This document shows positions 26,905 to 35,755 of a stretch of 64,000 nt of DNA, one piece after another. The position numbers and the translations under genes are program-made. Below the pieces are notes generated by a model that did no database searches, was not told the origin of the DNA, and worked only from the letters and a program-made list of their open reading frames with translations. This DNA is from Paracoccus aminophilus JCM 7686 (GTDB lineage: Bacteria; Pseudomonadota; Alphaproteobacteria; Rhodobacterales; Rhodobacteraceae), in NCBI RefSeq assembly GCF_000444995.1, contig NC_022041.1:3549808-3613807 (forward strand). Reading direction: 5' to 3'. Position 1 is the first letter of the stretch; every line of letters begins with the position of its first letter.

Positions 26905-28152
26905 ATGAGCGATTTTGCCATTATATGGGACTGGTTGGCCTTTGCCATCCGCTGGACCCATGTCGTCACAGCCATCGCCTGGATCGGCTCGTCCTTCTAC
27001 TTCGTCGCCCTTGACCTTGGCCTGCGCAAAGCTCCGGGGCTTCCCGTGGGCGCGCATGGCGAGGAATGGCAGGTCCATGGCGGTGGGTTTTACCACATCC
27101 AGAAATATCTGGTCGCCCCCGAGCGCATGCCCGATCACCTGATCTGGTTCAAATGGGAAAGCTATATGACCTGGATCTCGGGAGCTGCGCTTCTGATGGT
27201 CACCTATTGGGCCGGGTCCGAACTCTTTCTGATCGACCCCGCCAAGATGGAGCTGCTGCCCTGGCAAGCGATCCTGATCTCGGCTGGTTCGCTCTCGGTT
27301 GGCTGGATCGTCTATAATAACCTGTGCAAATCGCCGCTTGGCGAAAAGCCGACGCTTCTGATGCTGCTGCTCTTCGTGCTCTTGGTGGTCATGGGCTGGG
27401 CCTATAATCAGGTCTTCACTGGCCGCGCGGTCATGCTGCATCTGGGTGCCTTCACCGCGACGATCATGACGGCCAACGTCTTCTTCATCATCATGCCGAA
27501 CCAGCGCATCGTGGTGGCGGATCTGAAAGCCGGACGCACGCCGGACCCGAAATATGGCAAGATTGCCAAGCTGCGCTCGACCCATAACAACTATCTGACG
27601 CTGCCGGTCGTCTTCCTGATGCTGTCGAACCATTACCCGCTGGCCTTCGCGACCGAGTATAACTGGATCATCGCCGCGCTGGTCTTCCTGATGGGCGTCA
27701 CCATCCGGCATTTCTTCAACTCGATGCATGCGGGCAAGGGCAATCTGTGGTGGTGCTGGGGCGCGACGGCGATGCTCTTTGTCGCGATCATGTGGCTTTC
27801 GACCGCGCCGATGCTGCGCGAAACCGTCGAGCAGTCAGAGGCCCGTCCTCTGACCGCCACCCAGCAGGCGATGATCGCCACCCCCGGCTGGGATGCCGCC
27901 TCGAGCGCGGTCATGGGCCGCTGCTCGATGTGCCACGCGCGCGAGCCGTCTTATGACGGCATCCACACCGCGCCGAAGGGCGTGTTGCTGGAGACGCCCG
28001 ACGACATCACCCGGGCCGCGCGCGAGATCTATATTCAGGCCGGTGTGACCCATGCCATGCCGCCCGCGAATGTCTCGTTCATGGAGCCGCAAGAGCGTCA
28101 GGCAATCGTCGATTGGTATCGCGCCGCGCCGAAAAGCCTCGCCTTCAACTGA
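26905..28152 (+). CDS. puuD: Urate hydroxylase PuuD (membrane, cytochrome c fused)
   Basis: 415 residues. The N-terminal 300 residues form a multi-helix membrane domain with conserved histidines (IRWTHVVTAIAWIGSSFYF, HGGGFYHIQKY, FFNSMHAGKGNLWW). A C-terminal cytochrome c domain carries the haem motif CSMCH and a possible Met ligand in THAMPPANV. PuuD oxidises urate to 5-hydroxyisourate and passes electrons to the respiratory chain, unlike soluble uricase. GGAGG lies 7 bases before the ATG. It sits 174 bases after a purine permease. Confidence 0.94.
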   Translation: MSDFAIIWDWLAFAIRWTHVVTAIAWIGSSFYFVALDLGLRKAPGLPVGAHGEEWQVHGGGFYHIQKYLVAPERMPDHLIWFKWESYMTWISGAALLMVTYWAGSELFLIDPAKMELLPWQAILISAGSLSVGWIVYNNLCKSPLGEKPTLLMLLLFVLLVVMGWAYNQVFTGRAVMLHLGAFTATIMTANVFFIIMPNQRIVVADLKAGRTPDPKYGKIAKLRSTHNNYLTLPVVFLMLSNHYPLAFATEYNWIIAALVFLMGVTIRHFFNSMHAGKGNLWWCWGATAMLFVAIMWLSTAPMLRETVEQSEARPLTATQQAMIATPGWDAASSAVMGRCSMCHAREPSYDGIHTAPKGVLLETPDDITRAAREIYIQAGVTHAMPPANVSFMEPQERQAIVDWYRAAPKSLAFN

Positions 28153-28181
28153 GCGCGGTCTCTCGATTTCGGCCAGATCCG

Positions 28182-28218
28182 AAAAAGCCCCCTCCGGTTG
28201 CGCCAGAGGGGGCTTTTC
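28182..28218. terminator. Bidirectional terminator between puuD and methyltransferase
   Basis: AAAAGCCCCCTC (28183-28194) and GAGGGGGCTTTT (28206-28217) are exact complements. A-tract on one side and T-tract on the other make it usable from both strands, fitting two convergent genes. Confidence 0.9.
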
Positions 28219-28242
28219 CATGTCTCGGCGCGGGACGGTGGT

Positions 28243-29016
28243 TTAGACCGCGACCTTCTCGAAGGTGAACATCGAGGTCACATAGGGAAAGGCGACCTCG
28301 GCCTGCCCAGCAAGCTCGGGCGTGGCGGCGATCAGCGCGCGGACCTCGTCCAGCACCTCATCGCGCTCTGACGCGGGCAGCGCCGCGATGAAGCTGGTCG
28401 AGCGGGTGCGTTCAAGGATGACCTGCTCCGCCGTGCCCCGGTGAAAATTGCGCGCCTCGCGCGTGTCGATCAGAGGCAGTTCGGGCGTCGGCACGACCTC
28501 GCGCCATTTGCCGGATTTGTAGCGCGGCGTATTGCCCTCGCGCGCGTCGGTGATCTGCGACAGGGTCGCGACCCAACCGACGCTTTCGTCGCGCCCGTTC
28601 CAGATCAGCCCCAGCCGCCCGCCGGGGCGCAGCACGCGCAGGATCTCGGCGACCGCTGCGGGATGGGCGAACCAGTGAAAGGCCTGCGCGCAGACCACGG
28701 CGTCAAGGCTCGCATCGGGCAAAGGGATCGCCTCGGCGGTTCCGGCCAGCGCGGTCACGGTCGGAAAGCGGGCCTCGATTTCAGCCCGCATCGCAGCCAC
28801 CGGCTCGACCGCCGTGATCGTGGCGCCGGTCGCGACAAGGCGGGGCAGGAATTTCCCGGTGCCCGCGCCCAGATCGAGCACCTGCCGCCCCGGCCCAAGC
28901 TTCAAACTATCGCGCAGCCAGTCGCCGACCTCGACGGGATAATCGGGCCGGCCCGCGACATAGTTTCCGGCCGCGCCCGCATAGCCCTTGGCGGCGCTTA
29001 GGTGGATTTCGCTCAT
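28243..29016 (-). CDS. Class I SAM-dependent methyltransferase
   Basis: 257 residues. The SAM-binding motif I is VLDLGAGTGKFLPRL, followed by an acidic end of strand 2 (ITAVEPVAAM), post-I PDASLDAVVCAQAFHWF and motif III-like LRPGGRLGLIW. This is the UbiE/Mg-protoporphyrin-like methyltransferase type 11 group; the substrate is unknown. GGAGG precedes the ATG by 6 bases. It lies 35 bases downstream of dapB on the same strand and may be transcribed with it. Confidence 0.88.
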   Translation of the reverse strand: MSEIHLSAAKGYAGAAGNYVAGRPDYPVEVGDWLRDSLKLGPGRQVLDLGAGTGKFLPRLVATGATITAVEPVAAMRAEIEARFPTVTALAGTAEAIPLPDASLDAVVCAQAFHWFAHPAAVAEILRVLRPGGRLGLIWNGRDESVGWVATLSQITDAREGNTPRYKSGKWREVVPTPELPLIDTREARNFHRGTAEQVILERTRSTSFIAALPASERDEVLDEVRALIAATPELAGQAEVAFPYVTSMFTFEKVAV

Positions 29017-29051
29017 CTCATCCTCCGGTTTGGAGATGGTCCGACCGCGTC

Positions 29052-29858
29052 TCAGAGGCCGAGCACATCCATCATGTCATATTCGCCCGGCCCCTTGTCC
29101 TGCCCCCAAAGCGCGGCTTTCAGCGCGCCTCGGGCAAAGATGCGGCGGTCGGTCGCGAGATGGCGCAGCACCACGCGCTCGCCATCGGCTGCGAAAATCA
29201 GATCATGCTCGCCGACGACATCGCCGCCACGGATTGCCGAAAAGCCGATCGTGCCGCGGGTCCGCGCGCCGGTGATGCCTTCGCGGGCGGGGGTGCGCAG
29301 CGTCTCGAGCGTCTCGCCCCGTCCTTCCGCCGCAGCCGCGCCCAGCATCAAAGCGGTGCCCGAGGGCGCATCGACCTTGTGGCGGTGATGGGCCTCGACC
29401 ACTTCGATGTCCCAATCCTCGTCCAGCGCCGCCGCGACCTTGCGTGCCAGCGCCGTCAGAAGGTTGACGCCAAGGCTCATGTTACCGGCGCGGATGATCG
29501 GCGCGTGACGCGCGGCGGGTTTGAGCCGCGCGATCTGGTCCGCGTCAAAGCCGGTCGTGCCGATGACATGGACGGCGCGGGCTTGCGCGGCGAGCTCGGC
29601 AAAGGCCAGCGTCGCCTCGGGCGTGGTGAAGTCGATCACCGCCTGCGCCTTGGCAATGGTCGCGACCGGATCGTCGCTGACCAGCACCCCGGTGGCGGGG
29701 CGGCCGACCAGCTCACCCACGTCGCGCCCGACCCATTCGCTGCCCGGACGCTCGAGCGCGCCGACCAGCGCCATCTTGTCAGAGTCCAGAACCTGCGCGA
29801 TCAGCATCCGGCCCATCCGGCCCGATGCACCCGTGATGACAATTCCCGGCTTGTCCAT
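29052..29858 (-). CDS. dapB: 4-hydroxy-tetrahydrodipicolinate reductase
   Basis: 268 residues from ATG 29858, with GAGG upstream. The Rossmann motif is [13 protein letters not shown], the catalytic segment is [17 protein letters not shown], and TTPEATLAF and [10 protein letters not shown] complete the family pattern. It uses NAD(P)H in the diaminopimelate/lysine pathway. It is divergent from rbfA with 73 bases between. The asd gene of the same pathway is 29 kb away at the left edge. Confidence 0.97.
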   Translation of the reverse strand: MDKPGIVITGASGRMGRMLIAQVLDSDKMALVGALERPGSEWVGRDVGELVGRPATGVLVSDDPVATIAKAQAVIDFTTPEATLAFAELAAQARAVHVIGTTGFDADQIARLKPAARHAPIIRAGNMSLGVNLLTALARKVAAALDEDWDIEVVEAHHRHKVDAPSGTALMLGAAAAEGRGETLETLRTPAREGITGARTRGTIGFSAIRGGDVVGEHDLIFAADGERVVLRHLATDRRIFARGALKAALWGQDKGPGEYDMMDVLGL

Positions 29859-29931
29859 TTTGGCATCCTCTGACGTTTCCCCCCTCTCTAGCCCGTTGCG
29901 AGCAAGCCCGCGACCCCCTAGATGTGGACAC

Positions 29932-30411
29932 ATGGCACAGAACCGCTTTCATTCAGGATCCGGCCCCTCGCAGCGTCAGCTTCGCGTGGGTGAATTGATC
30001 CGCCGCACCCTTTCGGATGTCCTTCTGCGCGCAGAAGTGCATGACCCCGATCTCAACCGCCACTCGATCACGGTGGGGGAGGTCTCGGCCTCGCCTGACC
30101 TCAAGGTCGCGACGGTCTATGTGATGCCGCTTGGCGGGCATGACGCGCAGGATGCGCTCAAGGCGCTGCGGCGCAACACGCGCGAGCTGCGGCATCATAT
30201 CGCCAAGGCGATGACGCTGAAATACGCGCCCGACCTGCGCTTCATTCTGGACGAGACCTTCGACCGGATGGACGACACCCGCCGCCTCTTCGCCGACGAG
30301 CGCGTGCGCCGCGATGTCGAGGCCCCGGATGAAGATGATCTGGATGACGATGATCTCGACCGGGATGGTGACGAGACCGACGACCGCGATCCGCGTGGCA
30401 ATGAGGCTTGA
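29932..30411 (+). CDS. rbfA: Ribosome-binding factor A
   Basis: 159 residues from ATG 29932; the longer open frame upstream is antisense to dapB. The KH-like core reads [32 protein letters not shown] and [24 protein letters not shown]. RbfA binds 16S rRNA during maturation of the 30S subunit. The C-terminus is an unusually acidic tail of Asp/Glu repeats (residues 130-159). It overlaps the next gene by 11 bases and leads on to truB. Confidence 0.95.
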   Translation: MAQNRFHSGSGPSQRQLRVGELIRRTLSDVLLRAEVHDPDLNRHSITVGEVSASPDLKVATVYVMPLGGHDAQDALKALRRNTRELRHHIAKAMTLKYAPDLRFILDETFDRMDDTRRLFADERVRRDVEAPDEDDLDDDDLDRDGDETDDRDPRGNEA

Positions 30412-31159
30412 TCTCAAGCGCCGCCTCGGGCTGGCCTTCGGCGCGCTGATCGCCATGACCCTGCCCGCCGTGGCCGGGCTTTGCGAAAAGCGCGATTTTG
30501 ACGGCCAAAGCTATGCGATCTGCACGGTCGAGGCCGCGCAAGAGCCTGATCTGCGGCTGTGGCTGAATGATGCGCAGGGCCGCACGCTTGGCAGTTTCGG
30601 CGCGGTGCGCGGCACGCTCGCGCCCGGCGAGGCTTTGGCCTTTGCGATGAATGCGGGCATGTATCACCCCGATTACAAGCCGGTCGGTCTGTTCAAGGCC
30701 GATGGCGCGACCGAAGCCGATCTCGTCACCGCAGGCGGCGGCGGCAATTTCGGGATGCTGCCGAATGGCGTCTTCTGCACCGGCGGCAAGCGCCCGTTTC
30801 AGGTGATCGAAAGCCGCGCCTTCGCCAAAGCAGAGCCCGCCTGTCGTCTGGCGACCCAATCCGGCCCGATGCTGGTCATCGACGGCAAGCTGCACCCGCG
30901 CTTTCTGCCCGATTCCGACAGCCGCTATATCCGCAACGGCGTCGGCGTCTCGCCCGATGGCAAGACGGCCTGGTTCGCGATTTCGGACCGCGCGGTGACC
31001 TTCCACGAATTCGGACGGCTCTTCCGCGACGAGCTCGGCGCGCGTGATGCGCTTTACTTTGACGGATCGATCAGCCGGCTTTATGCGCCAGAGCTGAACC
31101 GGTCGGATTTCGGCCGCAAGATGGGGCCGATCATCGGCCTGACAGGAAAAAGCGAATAA
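30401..31159 (+). CDS. Secreted phosphodiester glycosidase-like (NAGPA/DUF2233) protein
   Basis: 252 residues from ATG 30401, which overlaps the end of rbfA. A signal peptide ([18 protein letters not shown]) suggests export. The body has the NAGPA/DUF2233 pattern: [44 protein letters not shown] and [13 protein letters not shown]. The mammalian member uncovers mannose-6-phosphate; bacterial members are thought to act on cell-surface phosphodiester sugars. The substrate here is unknown. It sits between two RNA-maturation genes, probably only by co-transcription. Confidence 0.83.
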   Translation: MRLDLKRRLGLAFGALIAMTLPAVAGLCEKRDFDGQSYAICTVEAAQEPDLRLWLNDAQGRTLGSFGAVRGTLAPGEALAFAMNAGMYHPDYKPVGLFKADGATEADLVTAGGGGNFGMLPNGVFCTGGKRPFQVIESRAFAKAEPACRLATQSGPMLVIDGKLHPRFLPDSDSRYIRNGVGVSPDGKTAWFAISDRAVTFHEFGRLFRDELGARDALYFDGSISRLYAPELNRSDFGRKMGPIIGLTGKSE

Positions 31160-32053
31160 ATGGCACGCAAAAAGGGACGCGACATTTCGGGCTGGCTGGT
31201 CATCGACAAGCCCGCAGGGGTCGGCTCGACCGATGTGGTTGGCAAGGTGCGGTGGGCGCTCGACGCCAAGAAGGCGGGGCATGCGGGCACGCTCGATCCC
31301 GATGCGACCGGCGTTCTGGCGATCGCTCTGGGCGAGGCCACCAAGACCGTGCCATATTTGACCGAAGCTCTGAAATGCTACGATTTCACCGTCGTCTGGG
31401 GGGCAGAGACCTCGTCGGATGATGCCTCGGGCGCGGTGATCAAGACATCCGAAGCCCGTCCGAGCGAAGAGGCGATCCGCGCCGCTTTGCCCGCGTTTAT
31501 CGGCGATATCATGCAAGTGCCGCCGCGCGTCTCTGCCGTGAAGGTCGATGGCGAGCGCGCCTATGATCTTGCCCGTGAGGGCGAAGAGGTCGAGCTCGCC
31601 GCCCGTCCGCTTTGGGTCGAATCGCTGGAGCTGACCGCTCTGCGCGAGGGGCAGGCCGATCTGCGCATGGTCTGCGGCAAGGGCGGCTATGTCCGCGCCA
31701 TTGCCCGCGATCTCGGGCGCGCGCTTGGCTGCCTTGGCCACGTGCTCGTGCTGCGCCGGATCTGGTCCGGCCCGTTCGAGGCCGCCGCTGGCATCGCCTT
31801 CGACAAGATCGACCGCGCCAATCAGGCCGAGCTCGAGGCCGCGCTGCTGCCGCTTCAATCCGCGCTGACCGAGCTGCCCGAGCTGCACGCCACCGAAATG
31901 GGCGAGATCCGCATTCTGAACGGGAATCCCGGGCAGGTGACCGGCCACGCCGAATTCGGGACCGAGGTCTGGGTCAGCCGTCAGGGCCGCCCGCTCTGTA
32001 TCGGCAATTACATGGGCGGCGAGGTTCAGCCCTCGCGGGTTTTCAACCTCTAG
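31160..32053 (+). CDS. truB: tRNA pseudouridine(55) synthase TruB
   Basis: 297 residues. The ATG starts at the base after the preceding TAA. The catalytic aspartate lies in [14 protein letters not shown], with the N-terminal [17 protein letters not shown] and the family motif [12 protein letters not shown]. TruB makes pseudouridine 55 in the T-loop of tRNAs. It ends the rbfA-glycosidase-truB operon and converges with the RluA-type gene, 3 bases apart. Confidence 0.97.
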   Translation: MARKKGRDISGWLVIDKPAGVGSTDVVGKVRWALDAKKAGHAGTLDPDATGVLAIALGEATKTVPYLTEALKCYDFTVVWGAETSSDDASGAVIKTSEARPSEEAIRAALPAFIGDIMQVPPRVSAVKVDGERAYDLAREGEEVELAARPLWVESLELTALREGQADLRMVCGKGGYVRAIARDLGRALGCLGHVLVLRRIWSGPFEAAAGIAFDKIDRANQAELEAALLPLQSALTELPELHATEMGEIRILNGNPGQVTGHAEFGTEVWVSRQGRPLCIGNYMGGEVQPSRVFNL

Positions 32054-32056
32054 GCC

Positions 32057-32740
32057 CTAGAAGGGCACCGGTGCGGTAAAGCTTTGCGCAACGCCGCCAT
32101 CCGGGTGGCGGACGCGCAGGCTTTCGGCATGAAGCATCAGGCGCGGGTAATCGTCCCGCGCCGGGCCCTCGGCATAAAGCGGGTCGCCCAGGATCGGATG
32201 GCCGAGCGACAGCATATGGACCCGCAGCTGGTGGCTGCGCCCGGTGATCGGCGACAACCGCACGCGGGTCTCGGTGTCGGTGGCGCGGATGACGCGCCAA
32301 TCGGTCTGGGCCGGGCGACCGTTTTCGAGATCGACCATCTGCTTCGGTCGGTTCGGCCAATCGACGATCAACGGCAGATCGACCCGCCCGGTCGCGGGCG
32401 ACAGCCGCCCCTCAAGCCGCGCGATATAGGTCTTCTTGGTCTGGCGCTTTTCGAATTGCAGCCCGAGATGGCGCTGCGCATGGGGCGTCAGCGCAAAGAT
32501 CATCACGCCCGAGGTGTCCTGATCCAGCCGATGCACCAGCAACACCTCGGGATAGATGCCGCGCAGCCGGTTGATCAGGCAATCCTGCCGGTCGGCGTCC
32601 TTTCCGGGCACGGACAGAAGGCCGGATTGCTTGTCCACCACGAGGATCTCGTGATCGGCATAGATGATGCGCGGCGGCTCCATCGGCGGATCATAGGTGT
32701 AGCCGGGCGTCGCCGAGGGGATGTGATCGGGCGCGCTCAT
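32057..32740 (-). CDS. RluA-family pseudouridine synthase
   Basis: 227 residues from ATG 32740. The catalytic motif is VHRLDQDTSGVMIF, followed by LEGRLSPATGRVDLPL and the C-terminal GRSHQLRVHMLSLGHPILGD. The lack of an N-terminal S4 domain and the short length fit the RluA/RluE-like compact group acting on 23S rRNA or tRNA-32. Exact target not readable. The start overlaps the stop of the lysE-type gene by 4 bases, so the two are coupled. Confidence 0.92.
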   Translation of the reverse strand: MSAPDHIPSATPGYTYDPPMEPPRIIYADHEILVVDKQSGLLSVPGKDADRQDCLINRLRGIYPEVLLVHRLDQDTSGVMIFALTPHAQRHLGLQFEKRQTKKTYIARLEGRLSPATGRVDLPLIVDWPNRPKQMVDLENGRPAQTDWRVIRATDTETRVRLSPITGRSHQLRVHMLSLGHPILGDPLYAEGPARDDYPRLMLHAESLRVRHPDGGVAQSFTAPVPF

Positions 32741-33363
32741 TTCGCGACCAGCCGCAGCGCAAGGCCCGCGAACATGAAGGCCGCGATCTTGTTGATGATG
32801 CCCATGCGCTTGCCAAAGACCTGCCCGGCATAGCCCGCGACCACGCCATAGCCCATGGTGACGATGGTGCCGCTGAGGACGAACATCAGGCCAAGGCCAA
32901 AGATCTGCTGCCAGATCGGGCCATATTCGGGGCGGGTGAATTGCGGCAAAAAGGCCAGCAAAAACAGCACCGGTTTGGGGTTCAGGAGGTTCGAGAGCAT
33001 CCCGCGCCGGATGATGTTCCAGCTCCGCGAGGCCCCGCGCGCCGAGGGATCGACCTCGCCCGCCGTCCAGCTTTTCCACGCCAGCCACAGCAGATAGGCC
33101 GCGCCGATATATTTGACCGCGGTCAGCGCCTCGGGATGGGCGGCAACCAGCGCGCCAAGCCCAATCGTCGCCAGCACCAGATGCACCATCACGCCAAGCC
33201 CGACACCGAAGCCCGCCAAAGCACCCGCGCGCGGGCCGCTTTGGATCCCGCAGGCGCTCGCGAAAAACACATCCTGACCGGGCACGAAATTCAGCACCAA
33301 GGCCCCCGCCATGAAGGCCAGAAGCTGCTGGAGGGGGATATTCGAGATCGTGTCCCAGATCAT
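32737..33363 (-). CDS. LysE/RhtB family amino-acid exporter
   Basis: 208 residues with about six hydrophobic segments. The family signature GALVLNFVPGQDVFFASACG near the N-terminus and GMLSNLLNPKPVLFLLAFLPQF in the middle are typical. These exporters move amino acids such as lysine, threonine or homoserine lactone out of the cell; the substrate cannot be told. Overlaps the downstream RluA-type gene by 4 bases. Confidence 0.92.
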   Translation of the reverse strand: MIWDTISNIPLQQLLAFMAGALVLNFVPGQDVFFASACGIQSGPRAGALAGFGVGLGVMVHLVLATIGLGALVAAHPEALTAVKYIGAAYLLWLAWKSWTAGEVDPSARGASRSWNIIRRGMLSNLLNPKPVLFLLAFLPQFTRPEYGPIWQQIFGLGLMFVLSGTIVTMGYGVVAGYAGQVFGKRMGIINKIAAFMFAGLALRLVAK

Positions 33364-33426
33364 CGGCGGCGGTCCTTTGGGGGTTTCAATCCGCCTTACC
33401 GCGATCCCGGGCCTTAGACCAGAGCG

Positions 33427-33867
33427 CTACTCTTGCTGGTCCTGGCGGACGCCGTCGGTGATCTCGTAGTAATCGCCCTTGTCGGCGACATAGATATGGC
33501 GGGAGAGTTTCAGCCCCGTGGGCTGGTCAAGCGCGCCGCCCGCGACCTCGACCGCCGCCGCAGAGACCGCAACGCGCTGCTCATCGTCCTGATCGGCTTT
33601 CCAGAACATCGAACTGCCGCAGGTCGTGCAAAAGCCGCGGCTCGCCTGATCCGAGGCGCGATACCAGCGCAATTGGCCATCATCCTCGATCTCGATGTCC
33701 AAGACCGAGACCGACGCCCAGTAATGCCCCGACCAGCGGCGGCATTGGCTGCAATGACAGCCGGTCACGGTATCCGTCGGGTGAAGCCACCCCGAAAAGC
33801 GCACCGCGCCGCACAGGCAATGGCCGGTCAGATTAGGCGTCGTCTCAGAGCTGTCCGAATGTGGCAT
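33427..33867 (-). CDS. GFA-fold zinc protein (CENP-V/GFA family)
   Basis: 146 residues. Zinc-binding cysteines appear as GHCLCGAVRF, CHCSQCRRWSG and FCTTCGSSMFW, the CENP-V/GFA pattern of glutathione-dependent formaldehyde-activating enzyme homologues. Most family members have no proven formaldehyde activity, so function is uncertain. Its start lies inside the last 23 bases of the methionine-sulfoxide reductase gene. Confidence 0.88.
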   Translation of the reverse strand: MPHSDSSETTPNLTGHCLCGAVRFSGWLHPTDTVTGCHCSQCRRWSGHYWASVSVLDIEIEDDGQLRWYRASDQASRGFCTTCGSSMFWKADQDDEQRVAVSAAAVEVAGGALDQPTGLKLSRHIYVADKGDYYEITDGVRQDQQE

Positions 33868-34300
33868 CGAGGATCTCCGTCAAGCGGTCGGCGTCGTCCT
33901 CAGTAAACGCATCCGGCTGGTCGCTGTCGAGATCCAGCACCGCGATCAGGCGGCGATTGGCGCCGAAAACCGGAATGACCAGCTCAGACCGGGTGCTCGA
34001 GGCGCAGGCGATATGGCCCGGGTAAGCATCGACATCGGGGACAAGCTGGGTCTCGCCGGTGCGGGCGGCCGCGCCACAGACACCACGCGAAAACGGGATG
34101 ACCAGACAGCCGTGACCGCCCTGATAGGGGCCGATCTTCAGCAGCTCTGGCCCGACGACGCGGTAAAAGCCGGTCCAATCGAACCGCGCGTCAGAGTGAT
34201 GCAACTCGCAGGCAACGGTTGCCATCAGCGCGACCTCGTCGGTCTCGCCATGGATCAGGCTTGCGATGCGGGCGGCCAGTTCGGGATAATTCACACTCAT
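33845..34300 (-). CDS. msrC: Free methionine-(R)-sulfoxide reductase (GAF domain)
   Basis: 151 residues forming a single GAF domain. The active cysteines of the fRMsr family are in SRGVCGAAARTGETQ and GHIACASSTRSE, with IAVLDLDSDQPDAF at the end. The enzyme reduces free methionine R-sulfoxide using thioredoxin as donor. It lies with a GFA-fold gene and is preceded by a DUF1772 gene, 33 bases apart, all on the minus strand. Confidence 0.93.
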   Translation of the reverse strand: MSVNYPELAARIASLIHGETDEVALMATVACELHHSDARFDWTGFYRVVGPELLKIGPYQGGHGCLVIPFSRGVCGAAARTGETQLVPDVDAYPGHIACASSTRSELVIPVFGANRRLIAVLDLDSDQPDAFTEDDADRLTEILDATFGQL

Positions 34301-34333
34301 GCCGCCTTGATTACCGCGCCGCCCGTGCGCCGT

Positions 34334-34819
34334 CTAGCGGCGCGAGCCGCCGCCGGCCCAGATCACCGGCAAGAGCATCAGGAAGGCCGCGAGAACCGCC
34401 GCCGCCGTGCGGATGTCGTTCAGAAGGATCCAATGCGGCTGGAAACTGGTCCACGCGCTCAGCCCCGCCGGAGAGGTCGGGGACAGATCCGCAATCCCGC
34501 GATTGGCCGGAACATTGCCCCAGACCGTCGTCAGAAAAGCGCCGATCAGATAGATCAGGCTGGCGAGAAAGGTCCAGAACCAGCCCTTCGGGCGTAGGAC
34601 GAAGCTGACGATCAGCCCGAGCACCGAAAAGGCCATCGCCCCCCAGAAGCCCACCGCGAAATAGGCATTGGTCACCGCCCCGTTGATCGATTGCATCGCC
34701 AACATGCCGCTGTCTTTCGGCATCAGGGCAAGGCCCGGCATCACCGCCGCGCTGAAGGCAAAGAAGAAACCGCCCATCAGCGCGAACCATAGCGCGCAGA
34801 GGAGAAAGAAGAACCGCAT
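34334..34819 (-). CDS. DUF1772 (anthrone-oxygenase-like) membrane protein
   Basis: 161 residues with four transmembrane helices: FFLLCALWFALMGGFFFAF, YFAVGFWGAMAFSVLGLIV, FWTFLASLIYLIGAFLTTV and TAAAVLAAFLMLLPVIW. The NVPANRGIA segment between helices 3 and 4 is typical of DUF1772. Some fungal relatives oxidise anthrones, but bacterial members are uncharacterised. The Shine-Dalgarno is weak. Confidence 0.75.
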   Translation of the reverse strand: MRFFFLLCALWFALMGGFFFAFSAAVMPGLALMPKDSGMLAMQSINGAVTNAYFAVGFWGAMAFSVLGLIVSFVLRPKGWFWTFLASLIYLIGAFLTTVWGNVPANRGIADLSPTSPAGLSAWTSFQPHWILLNDIRTAAAVLAAFLMLLPVIWAGGGSRR

Positions 34820-34915
34820 GATCGAACTGCCCGGTTTATTTTTCGGCGAGTTTGGCGCGATTCCCGGGGAGGGACAATGAAAAGCCTGATAGGTCGGCGG
34901 GAATATGCCGGAGGA

Positions 34916-35746
34916 TCAGGCCGGACGGCTTTCGGCGATGATCTGCGGCAGATCCTCATGCAGCCGCAAAAGACCCTGCGGCTCCCAGCCAAGTGCATGC
35001 AGCCGGTCGCAGTGGGCGATGCGAAGCGGCGTCGGATCGGCGCGCATCGGCGGGCGGGCCGGGCTGCCGGTCAGCGCCGCAACGCCCGCCAGCAAATCGT
35101 GATGATCGAGCACAAGATCGCTGACGTTATAGCTGCCGCCCATCGCGGGATCGCCCAAGACCAGCAGCGCCGCTTCCGCCAGATCCGCGCCATGCACCTC
35201 GGTCGCGACGCGCGATGGGGTGGGGCGCAGGTTCAGGAAATCTCCGATCAGCCCGGCCCATTTCTGCGGCTGGCCGGGGCCGAAAACCCCGGTCGGGCGC
35301 AGCGAAGCGGTGCGGAAATCAGGGCGCGCCATCGCGGCCAAAGCGGCCTCGGCGCGGGATTTGACCTCGCCGTAAAGGCTGGTCGGGTGCGGGGCCAGAT
35401 CATCGGGCAGGGGGCTGCCCTCGGGGTGGCCGTCATGGACCGCGCGGGTCGAGAGGAACAGCACCCGCGCAAGCCCGGCCTCGCGCGCGGCCTCGAAGAG
35501 CGTGATCGAGCCGTCGAGATTGGCGCGGAGGAAAGCGCTCGGATCATCGCCCTCGCCGCCGCGATAACGCCCGGGCTCGTGCTGGAACGCGGCATGGATC
35601 AGCGCATCATGGCCGCGCAGATCGGGCCTGTCGCCCAAATGCCAATCGGGACGGGCCAGCGCCGTGACCTGATGGCCCGCCGCTTCCGCAGCCTTGACGA
35701 TCCAACGCCCGACGAGCCCGCTCGCCCCTGTGATCACAATCTTCAT
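34916..35746 (-). CDS. sqdC: Sulfolipid biosynthesis protein SqdC-like (NAD-dependent reductase/epimerase)
   Basis: 276 residues. The extended SDR fold is clear: ITGASGLVGRWIVKAA at the N-terminus, FLSTRAVHDG and the YxxxK pair in SLYGEVKSR. It ends a three-gene minus-strand operon with sqdB and a glycosyltransferase, matching sqdB-sqdD-sqdC of Rhodobacter sphaeroides. There, loss of sqdC led to accumulation of sulfoquinovosyl-dihydroxyacetone, so a late step in sulfoquinovosyl diacylglycerol synthesis is likely. The name rests mainly on operon position. Confidence 0.75.
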   Translation of the reverse strand: MKIVITGASGLVGRWIVKAAEAAGHQVTALARPDWHLGDRPDLRGHDALIHAAFQHEPGRYRGGEGDDPSAFLRANLDGSITLFEAAREAGLARVLFLSTRAVHDGHPEGSPLPDDLAPHPTSLYGEVKSRAEAALAAMARPDFRTASLRPTGVFGPGQPQKWAGLIGDFLNLRPTPSRVATEVHGADLAEAALLVLGDPAMGGSYNVSDLVLDHHDLLAGVAALTGSPARPPMRADPTPLRIAHCDRLHALGWEPQGLLRLHEDLPQIIAESRPA

Positions 35747-35755
35747 GCGGCGCTT

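Noticed and set aside
30242..31948. 568-codon minus-strand frame opposite rbfA-truB
   Set aside because: Antisense to three recognisable genes; GC-rich shadow.
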